A stretch of 64,000 nucleotides of DNA from Lentibacillus amyloliquefaciens (GCF_001307805.1 NZ_CP013862.1:186001-250000), one strand, 5' to 3'; positions 1 through 9,022 are shown, numbered from the stretch's first letter. Translations and numbers: made by a program. Notes: generated by a model from the letters alone, not told the origin.

Positions 1-1
1 T

Positions 2-637
2 GCGAAATTAGATGATGAAGGCGACATCATAGAAGAAAGACCCGGCCGGGTACTGGACCGCATTAAATTCCGTAACATGTTTTATGATTATTTTTATGAC
101 AGTACGTCTCCTGCCAAAATAACATTGCCTGTCAGGAAGGTCTATCCGCGCGTCGACAGTGAACTGCTGGCAAACATTCGTGAACATGAAATTGGCAATT
201 ACGTGACACAGTTCAAGACAAGGAATAAAGAGCGTTCACGGAATATTGAAATCGCTGCAGAAGCGATTAATAATCATGTCGTTTTTCCGAATGAGCAGTT
301 TTCATTTAATGATGTCGTTGGGGAACGGACAGAAGACAAGGGATACAAAAGAGCGCCGGTCATCGTCAAGGGTGAGCTGTCCGAAGATATTGGCGGGGGT
401 ATTTGCCAGGTTTCCTCAACCCTTTATAATGCAGTGGATTTAAAGGGTATTGAGATTACGGAGCGTTATTCGCACAGCCGGAGTGTGCCGTATGTACCTT
501 CAGGACGCGATGCTGCTGTCAGTTGGTACGGACCGGATTTTGCCTTCACGAATGAGTCAAAGCATCCGATTTTAATCCGCGCTTCAGCTGACAAGGGAAA
601 CATGACAATCCGGATTCTTGCCTTTGAACCCCGATAA
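2..637 (+). CDS. VanW family protein, 3' part (start outside window)
   Basis: The reading frame is open from base 2 and ends with TAA at 635-637, so the N-terminus lies upstream of the window. The visible 211 residues match the VanW domain (B. subtilis YoaR type). Hallmarks are the SFNDVVGERT stretch, a conserved GGGICQVSSTLYNA segment and a later YVPSGRDAAVSWYGPD block. VanW proteins are cell-envelope associated; their biochemical role is unsettled, and the link to vancomycin resistance is by name only. No van genes are near, so a resistance role is not supported. An internal ATG at 77 has no ribosome-binding site and is not the start. Confidence 0.85.
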   Translation, partial: AKLDDEGDIIEERPGRVLDRIKFRNMFYDYFYDSTSPAKITLPVRKVYPRVDSELLANIREHEIGNYVTQFKTRNKERSRNIEIAAEAINNHVVFPNEQFSFNDVVGERTEDKGYKRAPVIVKGELSEDIGGGICQVSSTLYNAVDLKGIEITERYSHSRSVPYVPSGRDAAVSWYGPDFAFTNESKHPILIRASADKGNMTIRILAFEPR

Positions 638-681
638 CGAAATAGCACTGGGAAGCGTTTCGCTTTTCTCCCGCATGTAAC

Positions 682-718
682 GGTCAGTAACCCGCCGGAG
701 AACGGCGGTTAACTGTCC
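682..718. other. Imperfect intergenic hairpin
   Basis: Two arms, roughly GGTCAGTAACCCGCC and GGCGGTTAACTGTCC, face each other around a short GGAGAAC loop. The pairing is imperfect and no T run follows. It lies just after the VanW gene and may be an mRNA 3' structure or a decayed repeat; the function is unknown. Confidence 0.4.
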
Positions 719-745
719 CTAAATGCCTGATTCTGCTCAACTAGC

Positions 746-778
746 ATTCAGCGGAATGAAAAATCAATTCCGCTGAAT
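746..778. repeat. 12-bp perfect inverted repeat with conserved loop, copy 1
   Basis: ATTCAGCGGAAT at 746-757 is mirrored by ATTCCGCTGAAT at 767-778 around a 9-base loop. A related hairpin at 35254-35279 keeps the loop and inner stem but has a different, still paired, outer stem. It may act as a terminator for the VanW gene, but the following bases are only modestly T-rich. Confidence 0.6.
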
Positions 779-838
779 ACAGTCTCGCTTTATTTTATCC
801 CGTCTTTTGGTTAGTATTTATGGGGGAGGGGGTTGGTT

Positions 839-1954
839 ATGGATATATTGGATTTGAATGAGCATTTTCAGGATAATATGTTCTCTGAATATAGAGCAGA
901 GCTTGAGGAATTACTGGAAGAGTTTAAACGCGGCCATTATCCGAATGTCTTGACAAAATCGGCTGACTTAAGATCGAACGAGGATTTGAACCGGGAGCTT
1001 CGTGATAAACTGAGAATGGTTGAAGCCATCAGTCATTCGGAAATTGGTGAAGCAAAGGCTTCATCAGAAATCATAACAGAGTTGTATCAAGATTCGACAA
1101 TTGAATGGATGTTGCTTGGTGAAATGGCATATATGTGTGATTTTAAACTTGCACGCCGAATCCTGAGTGCAGCTGTTAAGGAAATGGAAGAAAACGGTGA
1201 ACAAGATCCGATTAAATTGGCGCGTGGCTATCTGGTACTGGCTGAAGCTGAGGAAAATCTGGAAAAATACGTGCGGGCTATCAAATACTTTAAAAAAGGT
1301 CTTACATATTTTCAAGGTGATGAATCACCGGATCAGTATATGATTTTATACCTCCATTTCAAAATCGGCATGATGTATTCAATGAGAAATGAAGCAGATG
1401 AATCACTGCATTATTTAAGCAACCTCATTGACATGGCCGGTGACTCAAATGAGGACCTTAAAATCAACAGTCTGGTGACAATCGCCAAAACATTTGGCAG
1501 TAAGAACGAAAATGAAAAGGCTTATCCATATTTGGAGGAGGCACTGGACTTGCTTGAAGGTTCCTCTTTGGAGAACAAAATCACTCATGCAGAGGCCTTG
1601 ACTGAGATGGCCTTCTATTACTTTGAACAGTCCCAATTGACTATGGCAGTGCCTTATTATGAGAAAGCCATCAATATTTATAAGCGCTTGAATCAGTCAT
1701 CTCACCGCAAAGCCGGTATGATTTATATGCAATATGCGTACTGTCTTGAACATATGGAGCAGCCAAATCTCAAGAAAGCCGGCAACAGTTATGAAAATGC
1801 CATTGATAAGCTTGAACTAACTAAAGACAGCGAATTATTGGAGAATGCGCTTGCGGATGTCATTGCATTTTTTGATAATACCGCTGATCAGAAGACAAAG
1901 CGAAAATATGAAAATAAATTTGTTGAATTGACGAACGCTAAGAATGCAACTTGA
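839..1954 (+). CDS. Tetratricopeptide-repeat protein
   Basis: This 371-residue soluble protein has no signal peptide or membrane segment. From about residue 100 onward it is made of helical TPR-type repeats, with recurring patterns such as ARGYLVLAEAEENLEKYVRAIKYFKKGL and AVPYYEKAINIYKRL-like helices. The general shape resembles Rap/PlcR-type or scaffold TPR proteins, but no catalytic or DNA-binding domain is seen. I chose ATG 839 because GGAGG at 825-829 sits 9 bases upstream; the TTG at 833 would be only 3 bases away. It stands alone between two hairpins and the Fur-box region, so it is probably a single-gene transcript. The specific role is not recognised. Confidence 0.75.
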   Translation: MDILDLNEHFQDNMFSEYRAELEELLEEFKRGHYPNVLTKSADLRSNEDLNRELRDKLRMVEAISHSEIGEAKASSEIITELYQDSTIEWMLLGEMAYMCDFKLARRILSAAVKEMEENGEQDPIKLARGYLVLAEAEENLEKYVRAIKYFKKGLTYFQGDESPDQYMILYLHFKIGMMYSMRNEADESLHYLSNLIDMAGDSNEDLKINSLVTIAKTFGSKNENEKAYPYLEEALDLLEGSSLENKITHAEALTEMAFYYFEQSQLTMAVPYYEKAINIYKRLNQSSHRKAGMIYMQYAYCLEHMEQPNLKKAGNSYENAIDKLELTKDSELLENALADVIAFFDNTADQKTKRKYENKFVELTNAKNAT

Positions 1955-1981
1955 CAGGGAACACCTTGCCACGTACCATAG

Positions 1982-2010
1982 TAACTGATAATGATAATCC
2001 TTATCAGTTA
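1982..2010. promoter_or_regulatory. Fur box upstream of iron uptake genes
   Basis: GATAATGATAATCCTTATC at 1987-2005 differs from the classical 19-bp Fur consensus GATAATGATAATCATTATC at one position. It sits inside a longer dyad (TAACTGATAA at 1982-1991, TTATCAGTTA at 2001-2010). It lies 118 bases before the start of the siderophore-binding lipoprotein, so iron-dependent repression of the 2128-5164 operon is strongly implied. Confidence 0.9.
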
Positions 2011-2127
2011 TAGTTCTGACTGGGACACGCTTGTCAGAGAATGCTGGTTACATATAAACGAAAAGCGCCTGGCAAACCAGGTTCATCTGACAGTTTAATA
2101 GACACAACCGGACAAGGAGCGGGAAAC

Positions 2128-3135
2128 ATGAAAAAACCAATACTTATGTCACTGGCCCTGCTGCTGTTAATTCTGACTGCATGCGGCGGTAATGATAATA
2201 GCAGTGAAGAAAACAATGAAGCTGATTCAGGTGAAGCCGATAACAGCGATCGGACAGTCACGATAGAAGACGCGATGGGGGAACAAACGATTGAAGGCAC
2301 CCCTGAAAATATTGTGGCACTGGAATGGACGTATGCAGAAAATCTTCTGGCACTTGGTATTCAGCCGGCAGGTGTCGCTGATTTGGAAGGATTCGATCAA
2401 TGGGTGAACATTGATAAGGAATTTGGCGACAGTGTTCAAGATGTCGGCACACGTCAGGAACCGAATCTGGAGGCAATCAGACGTCAGGATCCTGAATTGA
2501 TTATTGCGGTTAAATTCCGTCATGAGCAATATTTGGATCAGCTGAAAGACATTGCGCCCGTTGTAACATTCGCGCCATATGGTGAGGAAGCCATACAGGA
2601 TCATTATCAGAATATGATTAATGAAATGGAAACACTCGCTAAAATCGTCGATAAACAGAAAGAAGCGGAACAAGCTGTTTCTGATTTGAATTCATTTATT
2701 GATGAGCAGAAACAGCGTATTGAAGAAGCAGGCCTGGAGGGGTCCCAATTTTTGGCAACACAGGCATTCACTGCTCAAAATACGCCGACCTTACGATTGT
2801 TCACAGCTAATTCCATGGTAGGCCAGATTATGAATAAGCTGGGTCTTGAAAATGTGTATGAGACCGAAGAGCCGGAAGTGTACGGATATTCTGAAGTGAC
2901 ATTGGAAGCACTGCAGAATTTCCAAGATAACGAGAATTTACAATTTCTGTATATTGTTCAGGAAGATGACAATATTTTTGAATCAGACTTCAAAGGAAAT
3001 CCGGCCTGGGAAAATTTGAGTTTTGTACAAAACGGCAACACACATCAGCTGCCCGGTGATACGTGGACATTCGGGGGTGTGCTGTCAAATCAGGTGCTTA
3101 CGGAACAGCTGGTTGATGCTATGGTAAATGAGTGA
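2128..3135 (+). CDS. Iron-siderophore ABC transporter substrate-binding lipoprotein
   Basis: This 335-residue FecB/YhfQ-type binding protein should capture a ferric siderophore (possibly ferric citrate) outside the membrane and pass it to the permease encoded next. The N-terminus is a lipoprotein signal: basic start, leucine-rich core, lipobox LTAC with Cys19. An acidic, low-complexity linker follows (about residues 22-45), then the periplasmic-binding fold starting near TVTIEDAMGEQTIEG. ATG 2128 was chosen because an AAGGAGCGGG site precedes it and the lipobox then falls at the right distance; the frame extends upstream to 2041 without a ribosome-binding site. A Fur box lies upstream, and the stop overlaps the permease start by 8 bases. 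The exact substrate cannot be read from sequence. Confidence 0.9.
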   Translation: MKKPILMSLALLLLILTACGGNDNSSEENNEADSGEADNSDRTVTIEDAMGEQTIEGTPENIVALEWTYAENLLALGIQPAGVADLEGFDQWVNIDKEFGDSVQDVGTRQEPNLEAIRRQDPELIIAVKFRHEQYLDQLKDIAPVVTFAPYGEEAIQDHYQNMINEMETLAKIVDKQKEAEQAVSDLNSFIDEQKQRIEEAGLEGSQFLATQAFTAQNTPTLRLFTANSMVGQIMNKLGLENVYETEEPEVYGYSEVTLEALQNFQDNENLQFLYIVQEDDNIFESDFKGNPAWENLSFVQNGNTHQLPGDTWTFGGVLSNQVLTEQLVDAMVNE

Positions 3136-5164
3136 TTGGATGACGAGCAGTTTTCGAAAACTAATGATTGCGGTTCTCACCTTTGGAGGTGGAACCGCGC
3201 TTTTGTGCATTTTAACATATATTCACATTAATCAGGGCAGTGTCTCCATTTCCGCTGGAACGGTGATTGACGCGATTCTGGCACCTGAAGATACGCTCGA
3301 ACATCATACGGTAAGAGTACTGCGCATGCCGCGGGCCATAATGGGGATAATCGCCGGTGGGGCACTGGCTGTGGCCGGTGTTGTTTTGCAGACGGTAACG
3401 AAAAACCCGCTGTCATCTGCAAGCACGCTTGGGATTCATTCCGGGACATATTTTGCTGTTGTCTTTTGCACGGTGTTTTTCCCGGCAGCACTGATTGGAA
3501 ATGGCATCATTGCAGCGTTCGCGGGCGGTATTGTCACCTTTCTGATTGTGTTTACATTGTCGGGCGGCAGTAATGCCTCACCTGTTCGTATGGTGCTTGC
3601 CGGAATGATTGTGACCTTCTTGTTTTCATCGTTAACAAGTGTTTTGCAGATTTTCTATGAAAATGAGACTGCAGGTCTGTTCTTATGGGGTTCCGGCACA
3701 CTTGTCCAAAATGATTGGAGCGGTGTTCATTTTTCCTTACCGATTGTCGCAATCGGACTCCTGGTGATCGTTCTGATGACCTTCAAATTGGATACCCTGA
3801 CGCTGGGGGATGACGTTGCTACAGCCCTTGGTCAGAATGTGGGCATCGTCAAATTTGCCTCCATTACAGCGGCGGTGCTGTTGACGTCTGTGACAGTCAG
3901 TGTGGTGGGACCGATCGGATTTGTAGGCCTTGTGGCACCGCATATCATTAAGCTTATTGGCTACCGGAAACATTTGCCGCTGGTCATTGCATCATTTATC
4001 TGGGGAGGCAATGTTCTTTTATTCGCGGATGTCCTGGCACGAATCATTGATCCATCATTCTCAGAACTGCCTGTCGGGGCGATAACAGCACTTATCGGAG
4101 CTCCATGGCTTATTTACCTTGTCTTAAGGATGAAACGAAATAAATATGGCGATGAGAACACATCAGTCATTGCAGGAAAAGCATCCGTCAGCTGGCCGCT
4201 CAAACGCATTATTCCAATCTTGCTTGGGATTATAGTGATTACCATGTTTGTTAGCTTAGCCTCCGGAAATTACGGTTTTGAGCCTGTATTGTTATGGAAT
4301 GCATTCTTTGGTGACACGGATGAATTTATGCTTGGCCTTGTAATGGATTTAAGATTGCCAAGAGCACTCGTGGCACTGATCAGCGGAATGGTTTTGGCCG
4401 CAAGTGGGCTTGTTTTCCAGGGTGTTTTGCGTAACCCGCTTGCAGACCCCTCTGTCATCGGAATTACATCCGGCGCCGGGGTTGGCGCGCTTTTGACGAT
4501 GTATGTATTCGGTGTGGCAGCTGTCTGGATACCTGTCGGAGCTATCATTGGCGCATGTTTGTTTTTTATATTTGTCATGCTTATGGCGATACGAGCGAAA
4601 TTTCAGCCGACTATTTTAGCTTTGCTTGGGATTGGTGTGTCTGCATTCGGTCAGGCGATTATTCAAATATTGGTCGTTCAGGCTGATATGAATGTGGCAT
4701 CAGCACTGACCTGGCTCTCAGGCACCACATATGCAACAGGCTGGTCGGAATTATTGAATTACCTGATATGGCCGGTTGTGCTTTTATTGCCGATTTTAAT
4801 AATCCGAATCCGGAATCTTGATACATTATCATTAGGGGATGATACAGCGAAGGGGCTTGGTCTGAAAGTCATGTCAGTAAGGTTCCAGCTGGCATTAATA
4901 GCGACATTACTGGCAGCATTCAGTGTGGCTGCGGTAGGGACAATTGGATTCATCGGTCTGATTGCGCCGCATTTGTCACGTTTGCTTGTCGGGCCTTCCA
5001 ATCAGCGTTTGCTTCCGGTGACGATGCTGACAGGCGGTGTGTTACTGGTCATTGCTGATTGTTTAAGCCGGACGCTTTTGGCACCAAATGAAATTCCATC
5101 CGGCATACTGGTTGCGATTATTGGCGCGCCATATTTTCTGTGGTTGATGCGGAGACGTGCGTAG
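3128..5164 (+). CDS. Fused double FecCD-type iron-siderophore permease
   Basis: At 678 residues this is twice the usual FecC/FecD length. It contains two complete FecCD permease domains in tandem, about residues 1-340 and 350-678. Each has the same landmark order: an L-R-PRA-A motif near the start, a GVVLQ or GLVFQ-G---NPL loop, and a GPIGFVGLVAPH or GTIGFIGLIAPH motif near the end. The arrangement is that of E. coli FhuB, whereas B. subtilis usually encodes two separate permeases. Translation is probably coupled to the upstream lipoprotein gene, since ATG 3128 overlaps its end. No ATP-binding subunit follows, so the transporter must borrow an ATPase from elsewhere (B. subtilis uses the shared YusV). 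Confidence 0.93.
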   Translation: MSDWMTSSFRKLMIAVLTFGGGTALLCILTYIHINQGSVSISAGTVIDAILAPEDTLEHHTVRVLRMPRAIMGIIAGGALAVAGVVLQTVTKNPLSSASTLGIHSGTYFAVVFCTVFFPAALIGNGIIAAFAGGIVTFLIVFTLSGGSNASPVRMVLAGMIVTFLFSSLTSVLQIFYENETAGLFLWGSGTLVQNDWSGVHFSLPIVAIGLLVIVLMTFKLDTLTLGDDVATALGQNVGIVKFASITAAVLLTSVTVSVVGPIGFVGLVAPHIIKLIGYRKHLPLVIASFIWGGNVLLFADVLARIIDPSFSELPVGAITALIGAPWLIYLVLRMKRNKYGDENTSVIAGKASVSWPLKRIIPILLGIIVITMFVSLASGNYGFEPVLLWNAFFGDTDEFMLGLVMDLRLPRALVALISGMVLAASGLVFQGVLRNPLADPSVIGITSGAGVGALLTMYVFGVAAVWIPVGAIIGACLFFIFVMLMAIRAKFQPTILALLGIGVSAFGQAIIQILVVQADMNVASALTWLSGTTYATGWSELLNYLIWPVVLLLPILIIRIRNLDTLSLGDDTAKGLGLKVMSVRFQLALIATLLAAFSVAAVGTIGFIGLIAPHLSRLLVGPSNQRLLPVTMLTGGVLLVIADCLSRTLLAPNEIPSGILVAIIGAPYFLWLMRRRA

Positions 5165-5180
5165 GGGAGAAGGGAAAAAA

Positions 5181-5228
5181 AGATGCGCCTGCTGGTGTTA
5201 ATGCCAGCGGGCGCATCTTTTTTTATTT
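5181..5228. terminator. Bidirectional terminator between permease and aconitase genes
   Basis: A GC-rich stem (AGATGCGCC-TGCTGG against CCAGC-GGGCGCATCT) is preceded by an A run and followed by a T run, so it can stop transcripts from both convergent genes. Confidence 0.9.
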
Positions 5229-7185
5229 ATGCTTTTTCTTTTTCTTGTCTTTCTTTAATCCAGTTAATCAGACCGCCGCTTACGATAATTTCACGCTGGC
5301 GATCGGACAGATTATGTTCAGCGGTAATTTCTTCACCACTGTTTGGCAATGTCAATTTGATTGTGTCATGGTTTTCCACTTGATTGCGCAAATCCTCAAA
5401 CTGTAATTGGTCCTCTTTATTAAGTTTGTCATAATCTTCTTCGTTCACGAGTTTGAGTGGAAGCACGCCAAAGTTGACGAGATTTTGCCAATGAATGCGG
5501 GCAAAGTCTTTAACGAGTACGGCACGCAAGCCCAGATATCTTGGTGCCAGTGCAGCGTGCTCACGGCTTGACCCTTGACCATAGTTAAAACCGCCGACAA
5601 TTGCGTGGCCTGATTTTTCTTTGGAAACATTTGCCCGGTCAACATAAGTCGGATCAACGTCTTCATAAGTGAATTTACTGATTTCCGGCAGGTTACTGCG
5701 ATATGGCAGAACACGGGCGCCGCCGGCAAGAATTTCATCAGTTGAAACATTGTCGCCGACTTTTAATAGAACAGGGACGTTCAATTTATCCGGTAAACTA
5801 TCCATTGCAGGTATAGACGCGATGTTCGGTCCTTTTACAAGTTCTTTCGTTTGTGCTTCTTCATACGGCAACGGTTCTTCAAGCAAGCGCTTATCGACGT
5901 TTGGCTCACTTGGATCAGTGACTTTCGGATAAGGGAAGTCCAATGTTCTTGGATCGGTAATTTCCCCGGTCAACGCAGAAGCTGCTGCCGTCTCAGGACT
6001 TGATAAAAACACGCTGTCTTCTTTGGTCCCGGATCTGCCGGGGAAGTTCCGCGGTGTTGTCCGTAAGCTGTTCCGGCCTGAAGCAGGTGCCTGACCCATA
6101 CCGATACAGCCGTTGCAGCCGGCCTGGTGAAGTCTTGCGCCTGATTGCAGCAGGCTTGCGATATGCATTTCTTTAACAAGGTTTGTGAGCATCTGTCTGG
6201 ATGTCGGGTTAATATCAAATGATACGCCACCTGCAATGTTTCGATCCTTTACGATTTCAGCAGCAATGGCAAAATCACGATACCCCGGGTTAGCTGAGGA
6301 ACCGATGTAAGACTGGTAGATCGGAGTTCCTGCAAGTTCTCTGGCAGGGACTACATTTCCGGGACTGGATGGTTTGGCAACCAATGGCTCCAGTTCAGAA
6401 AGATTGATTTCTTCATGTATGTCATATGTCGCGTCTCTATCTGCGGTCAATTCAACCCAATCATCTTCACGGTCCTGCATGCTCAGGAATCGCTTGACTT
6501 CATTGTCAGAAGGGAAGACGGTCGCTGTTGCACCAAGTTCCGCTCCCATGTTGGCGATAACGTGACGATCCATGGCAGATAAATTATCAAGGCCCGGACC
6601 ATAATACTCGATAATTTTTCCTACACCGCCTTTTACGTCATGGCGTCTGAGTACTTCAAGAATAACATCTTTCGCACTTACCCAATCAGGCAGTTCACCG
6701 GTTAATTTGACGCCCATAACTTGCGGCATTTTAATGTAAATTGGCTCTCCGGTGATTGCCATCGCAACGTCAATACCGCCGGCACCCATTGCCAGCATCC
6801 CCATACAACCGTTGGCACATGTGTGGCTGTCCGAACCGAGCAATGTTTTCCCCGGGATTGCTAAACGCTGCATGTGTACAGGATGGCTTACACCATTTCC
6901 GGGTCTTGAGTAATAAAGACCGAAACGCTGGGCTGCACTTTCCAGAAACAGATGGTCATCCGGGTTTTTGTTATCTTCCTGAATCAGGTTGTGGTCAACA
7001 TACTGGGCGGAGGCTTCAGTTTTTGCATAATCAAGCCCCATTGCTTCAAGCTCCAGCATGACCATGGTTCCTGTCGCATCTTGTGTCAGGGTTTGATCGA
7101 TTTGGAGCCCGATTTCTGCACCCGTCTCCATCTTTCCTGAGACAAGATGGTCTTTAATCAGCTTCTGTGTAACGTTCAATGCCAA
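5227..7185 (-). CDS. Aconitate hydratase, Aquifex-type (short form)
   Basis: This protein converts citrate to isocitrate in the TCA cycle using a [4Fe-4S] cluster. It has 652 residues, close to the Aquifex-type/mitochondrial-like aconitases and about 250 shorter than B. subtilis CitB. Cluster and substrate motifs are visible: GSDSHTCANG near residues 117-126, a GCNGCIGMG segment in the middle, and GSSREHAAL in the C-terminal swivel domain. The start is TTG at 7185 with a near-ideal AAAGGAGG site about 7 bases upstream; no ATG fits better. Upstream, TAGACATAA occurs twice in tandem, a possible operator. The gene is monocistronic, facing a shared terminator. Confidence 0.92.
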   Translation of the reverse strand: MALNVTQKLIKDHLVSGKMETGAEIGLQIDQTLTQDATGTMVMLELEAMGLDYAKTEASAQYVDHNLIQEDNKNPDDHLFLESAAQRFGLYYSRPGNGVSHPVHMQRLAIPGKTLLGSDSHTCANGCMGMLAMGAGGIDVAMAITGEPIYIKMPQVMGVKLTGELPDWVSAKDVILEVLRRHDVKGGVGKIIEYYGPGLDNLSAMDRHVIANMGAELGATATVFPSDNEVKRFLSMQDREDDWVELTADRDATYDIHEEINLSELEPLVAKPSSPGNVVPARELAGTPIYQSYIGSSANPGYRDFAIAAEIVKDRNIAGGVSFDINPTSRQMLTNLVKEMHIASLLQSGARLHQAGCNGCIGMGQAPASGRNSLRTTPRNFPGRSGTKEDSVFLSSPETAAASALTGEITDPRTLDFPYPKVTDPSEPNVDKRLLEEPLPYEEAQTKELVKGPNIASIPAMDSLPDKLNVPVLLKVGDNVSTDEILAGGARVLPYRSNLPEISKFTYEDVDPTYVDRANVSKEKSGHAIVGGFNYGQGSSREHAALAPRYLGLRAVLVKDFARIHWQNLVNFGVLPLKLVNEEDYDKLNKEDQLQFEDLRNQVENHDTIKLTLPNSGEEITAEHNLSDRQREIIVSGGLINWIKERQEKEKA

Positions 7186-7302
7186 TGTATATCCTCCTTT
7201 TGAAATTATGTCTATAATTTATGTCTACAATAGTCCATTCCTCAAATTGAAGTGGTTCAAACACAAATAAGTTTTATGCAGATTGCTTTCTGTATTGATT
7301 AT

Positions 7303-7332
7303 TAAAAAATGCCACCGTGATGGTGACATTTG
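7303..7332 (-). terminator. Terminator of the yceI-like gene
   Basis: Read on the minus strand, AAATGTCACC pairs with GGTGGCATTT (one mismatch) around a short loop and is followed by a T run, just after the stop of the YceI-family gene. Confidence 0.85.
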
Positions 7333-7341
7333 CTTAGGTTA

Positions 7342-7878
7342 TTATTCTGCTTTGTGTGCTTCGATTTCGAAAGTGATTCGTACTTCGTCGGCTACAAGTA
7401 CGCCGCCTGTTTCCAATGTAGCGTTCCATGTCAGACCAAAGTCTTTACGGTTGATTTTTGTTTCACCACTGAAACCGGCTACGATATTTCCGCTCATTGG
7501 GTCTTTGCTTTGACCTTCAGAAACAACATTAAATGTAACTGGCTTTGTAGTGCCAACCAATGTAAAGTCTCCTGTGACTTCATAATTGTTGTCTGATTTT
7601 TTCTTGATGTCATTGGCGACAAACGTTGCTTTTGGATGATTTTCAACATCAAAGAAATCGCCTGAGCGCAAGTGGTCATCACGGTCTTTGTTTTTTGTAT
7701 CAATACTGGATACATCAATAGTTGCTTCTACCTTTGCATCTTCCAGATTTTCCGGGTCAGCCTCGATAACAGCGTCAAACTCATTGAAATGACCTTTCGC
7801 TTTTGAAATCATCATATGTTTTACTGAAAATCCGATTTCACTGTGTACTGTGTCGACATTAAATGTTTCTTTTGCCAT
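7342..7878 (-). CDS. YceI-family lipid-binding protein
   Basis: This 178-residue protein matches the whole YceI domain: an opening VDTVHSEIGFSVKHM block, a DRDDHLRSGDFFDVENHP motif, and the central GDFTLVGTTKPVTF strand pair. YceI proteins form a lipocalin-like barrel that binds isoprenoid or other amphiphilic ligands. There is no signal peptide, so it is predicted cytoplasmic, unlike the periplasmic E. coli protein. ATG 7878 has a GGAGGG site upstream. It has its own near-consensus promoter and its own terminator. Physiological role in Bacilli is uncertain; induction by stress is often assumed. Confidence 0.92.
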   Translation of the reverse strand: MAKETFNVDTVHSEIGFSVKHMMISKAKGHFNEFDAVIEADPENLEDAKVEATIDVSSIDTKNKDRDDHLRSGDFFDVENHPKATFVANDIKKKSDNNYEVTGDFTLVGTTKPVTFNVVSEGQSKDPMSGNIVAGFSGETKINRKDFGLTWNATLETGGVLVADEVRITFEIEAHKAE

Positions 7879-7913
7879 AATTAATTCCCTCCATTGGTTA
7901 CTTTCTGTAACTT

Positions 7914-7942
7914 AGTATATAATGATAAATTGCTAGTGTCAA
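7914..7942 (-). promoter_or_regulatory. Sigma-A-type promoter of the yceI-like gene
   Basis: On the minus strand TTGACA (7942-7937) and TATACT (7919-7914) are separated by exactly 17 bases. A GTTAC-TTTCT-GTAAC inverted repeat lies between the promoter and the start codon and could be an operator. Confidence 0.8.
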
Positions 7943-8048
7943 GTAACAAACGAAAATTATTTTGAATTCAGTCTAACTTTTCCCCGGTGCATATTTCGCT
8001 AAACATAATTCCCGTGCTATACTGTAAATAGATTTGGGGTGGTTCAGC

Positions 8049-8507
8049 ATGAAGGAATTAAGCATCATTCCGTGTGGTCGGAAAAAGATTTGGGATAAAC
8101 AACCGGAGCTGGGGCCGGTGGCGGCAAAAGATGCCTATATCGGGACACTGCATCAGCGTACACGGGAATATGCGCAGCTGTTTACCAATCAGTGGGTTAT
8201 ATTATCTGCCAAACATGGTTTTTTATTCGCTGAGGATGAGGTGGATGGTCAGTATGATGTCACATTTAACCGGAAGAATGATGAGATCATAACATTTGAT
8301 AAATTGATACGGCAGATGAAAAATAAACAGTTGGATCAATTCGACAAACTAGTGGTTCTGACCGGGAAAAAATATAAACCTATTATTAATGGAACATTTC
8401 CGGATGATATGCCCAAAACGTATCCATTGCTGCAATTTGGCGGTATTGGCTACATATTGCAGGCGCTCAAGCAATCAACGGAGGCGAATCAGCCCATTCA
8501 TAAATAA
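8049..8507 (+). CDS. DUF6884 family protein
   Basis: This 152-residue soluble protein has the features I associate with DUF6884: an opening IIPCGRKKIW cysteine motif, a central LSAKHGFLF motif followed by a Y-D-T segment, then VVLTGKKY and a PL-GIG-L ending. Its biochemical function is not established; relation to nucleotide- or base-modifying proteins is only a guess. ATG 8049 is preceded by GGGGTGG; a TTG at 8034 would lack a site. It is followed 15 bases later by a small membrane protein gene, so the two may be co-transcribed. Confidence 0.7.
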   Translation: MKELSIIPCGRKKIWDKQPELGPVAAKDAYIGTLHQRTREYAQLFTNQWVILSAKHGFLFAEDEVDGQYDVTFNRKNDEIITFDKLIRQMKNKQLDQFDKLVVLTGKKYKPIINGTFPDDMPKTYPLLQFGGIGYILQALKQSTEANQPIHK

Positions 8508-8522
8508 ACAGGAGAAGATACC

Positions 8523-8849
8523 ATGACACGACCATTGCTTATAGCACTTATCCTTATTGCTTATATCATATATGTCGGGTTTAAACACAAAGAGACGTGG
8601 AAGAAATTGTCCATCATGCAGACTGCCGGTGTACTCGTTACATTTGTTGGCATTATCAGTATTGCAGGTGTCATACTCTTTTATGGCAGTCGTTTTATAA
8701 CGGATGCCATATCGGGTGATATTACCGGATTTATTATTAAATTTCTTGGTATCGTTGTTATCATAGTAGCTGCAGCGGTCAGTTTCACTGCAATAGCCGG
8801 TAAAATTACAAATGGCGTGATTCCGATAACACGCCGCGACCAGAAATAG
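8523..8849 (+). CDS. Small three-helix membrane protein
   Basis: This is a 108-residue hydrophobic protein with three predicted membrane segments: about residues 4-20, 36-57 and 70-92. A basic tail (RRDQK) is likely cytoplasmic. No known domain is recognised. CAGGAGAAG lies just upstream of ATG 8523, and the gene follows the DUF6884 gene at 15 bases, suggesting a two-gene operon. Function unknown. Confidence 0.75.
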   Translation: MTRPLLIALILIAYIIYVGFKHKETWKKLSIMQTAGVLVTFVGIISIAGVILFYGSRFITDAISGDITGFIIKFLGIVVIIVAAAVSFTAIAGKITNGVIPITRRDQK

Positions 8850-8933
8850 AAGATAAGAGCGATAGAGTTAAAGCGTTTGAAAATGGTTCACAAACAAGTT
8901 ATAATAAATTTAACAAAAAAAGCATAATTTAAA

Positions 8934-9022
8934 AGCCTGCAGGGGAGCCGTTTGGCTGAGAGTGAACAGATGTCTGTTCTGACCCTTCGAACCTGTTAGT
9001 TAATACTAGCGCAGGAATGGTG
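8934..9022 (+). promoter_or_regulatory. TPP (THI-box) riboswitch
   Basis: All hallmark segments are present in order: GGGGAGCC, GGCTGAGAG, a variable stem (GAACAGATGTCTGTTC), the GACCCTTCGAACCTG core and the closing TAATACTAGCGCAGGAA. It binds thiamine pyrophosphate. A terminator hairpin at 9042-9097 follows, so the expected mode is transcription termination of thiT when TPP is plentiful. Confidence 0.95.

Noticed and set aside
2-637. Vancomycin resistance gene
   Set aside because: Only the VanW domain name suggests it; no van ligase, dehydrogenase or dipeptidase gene is near.
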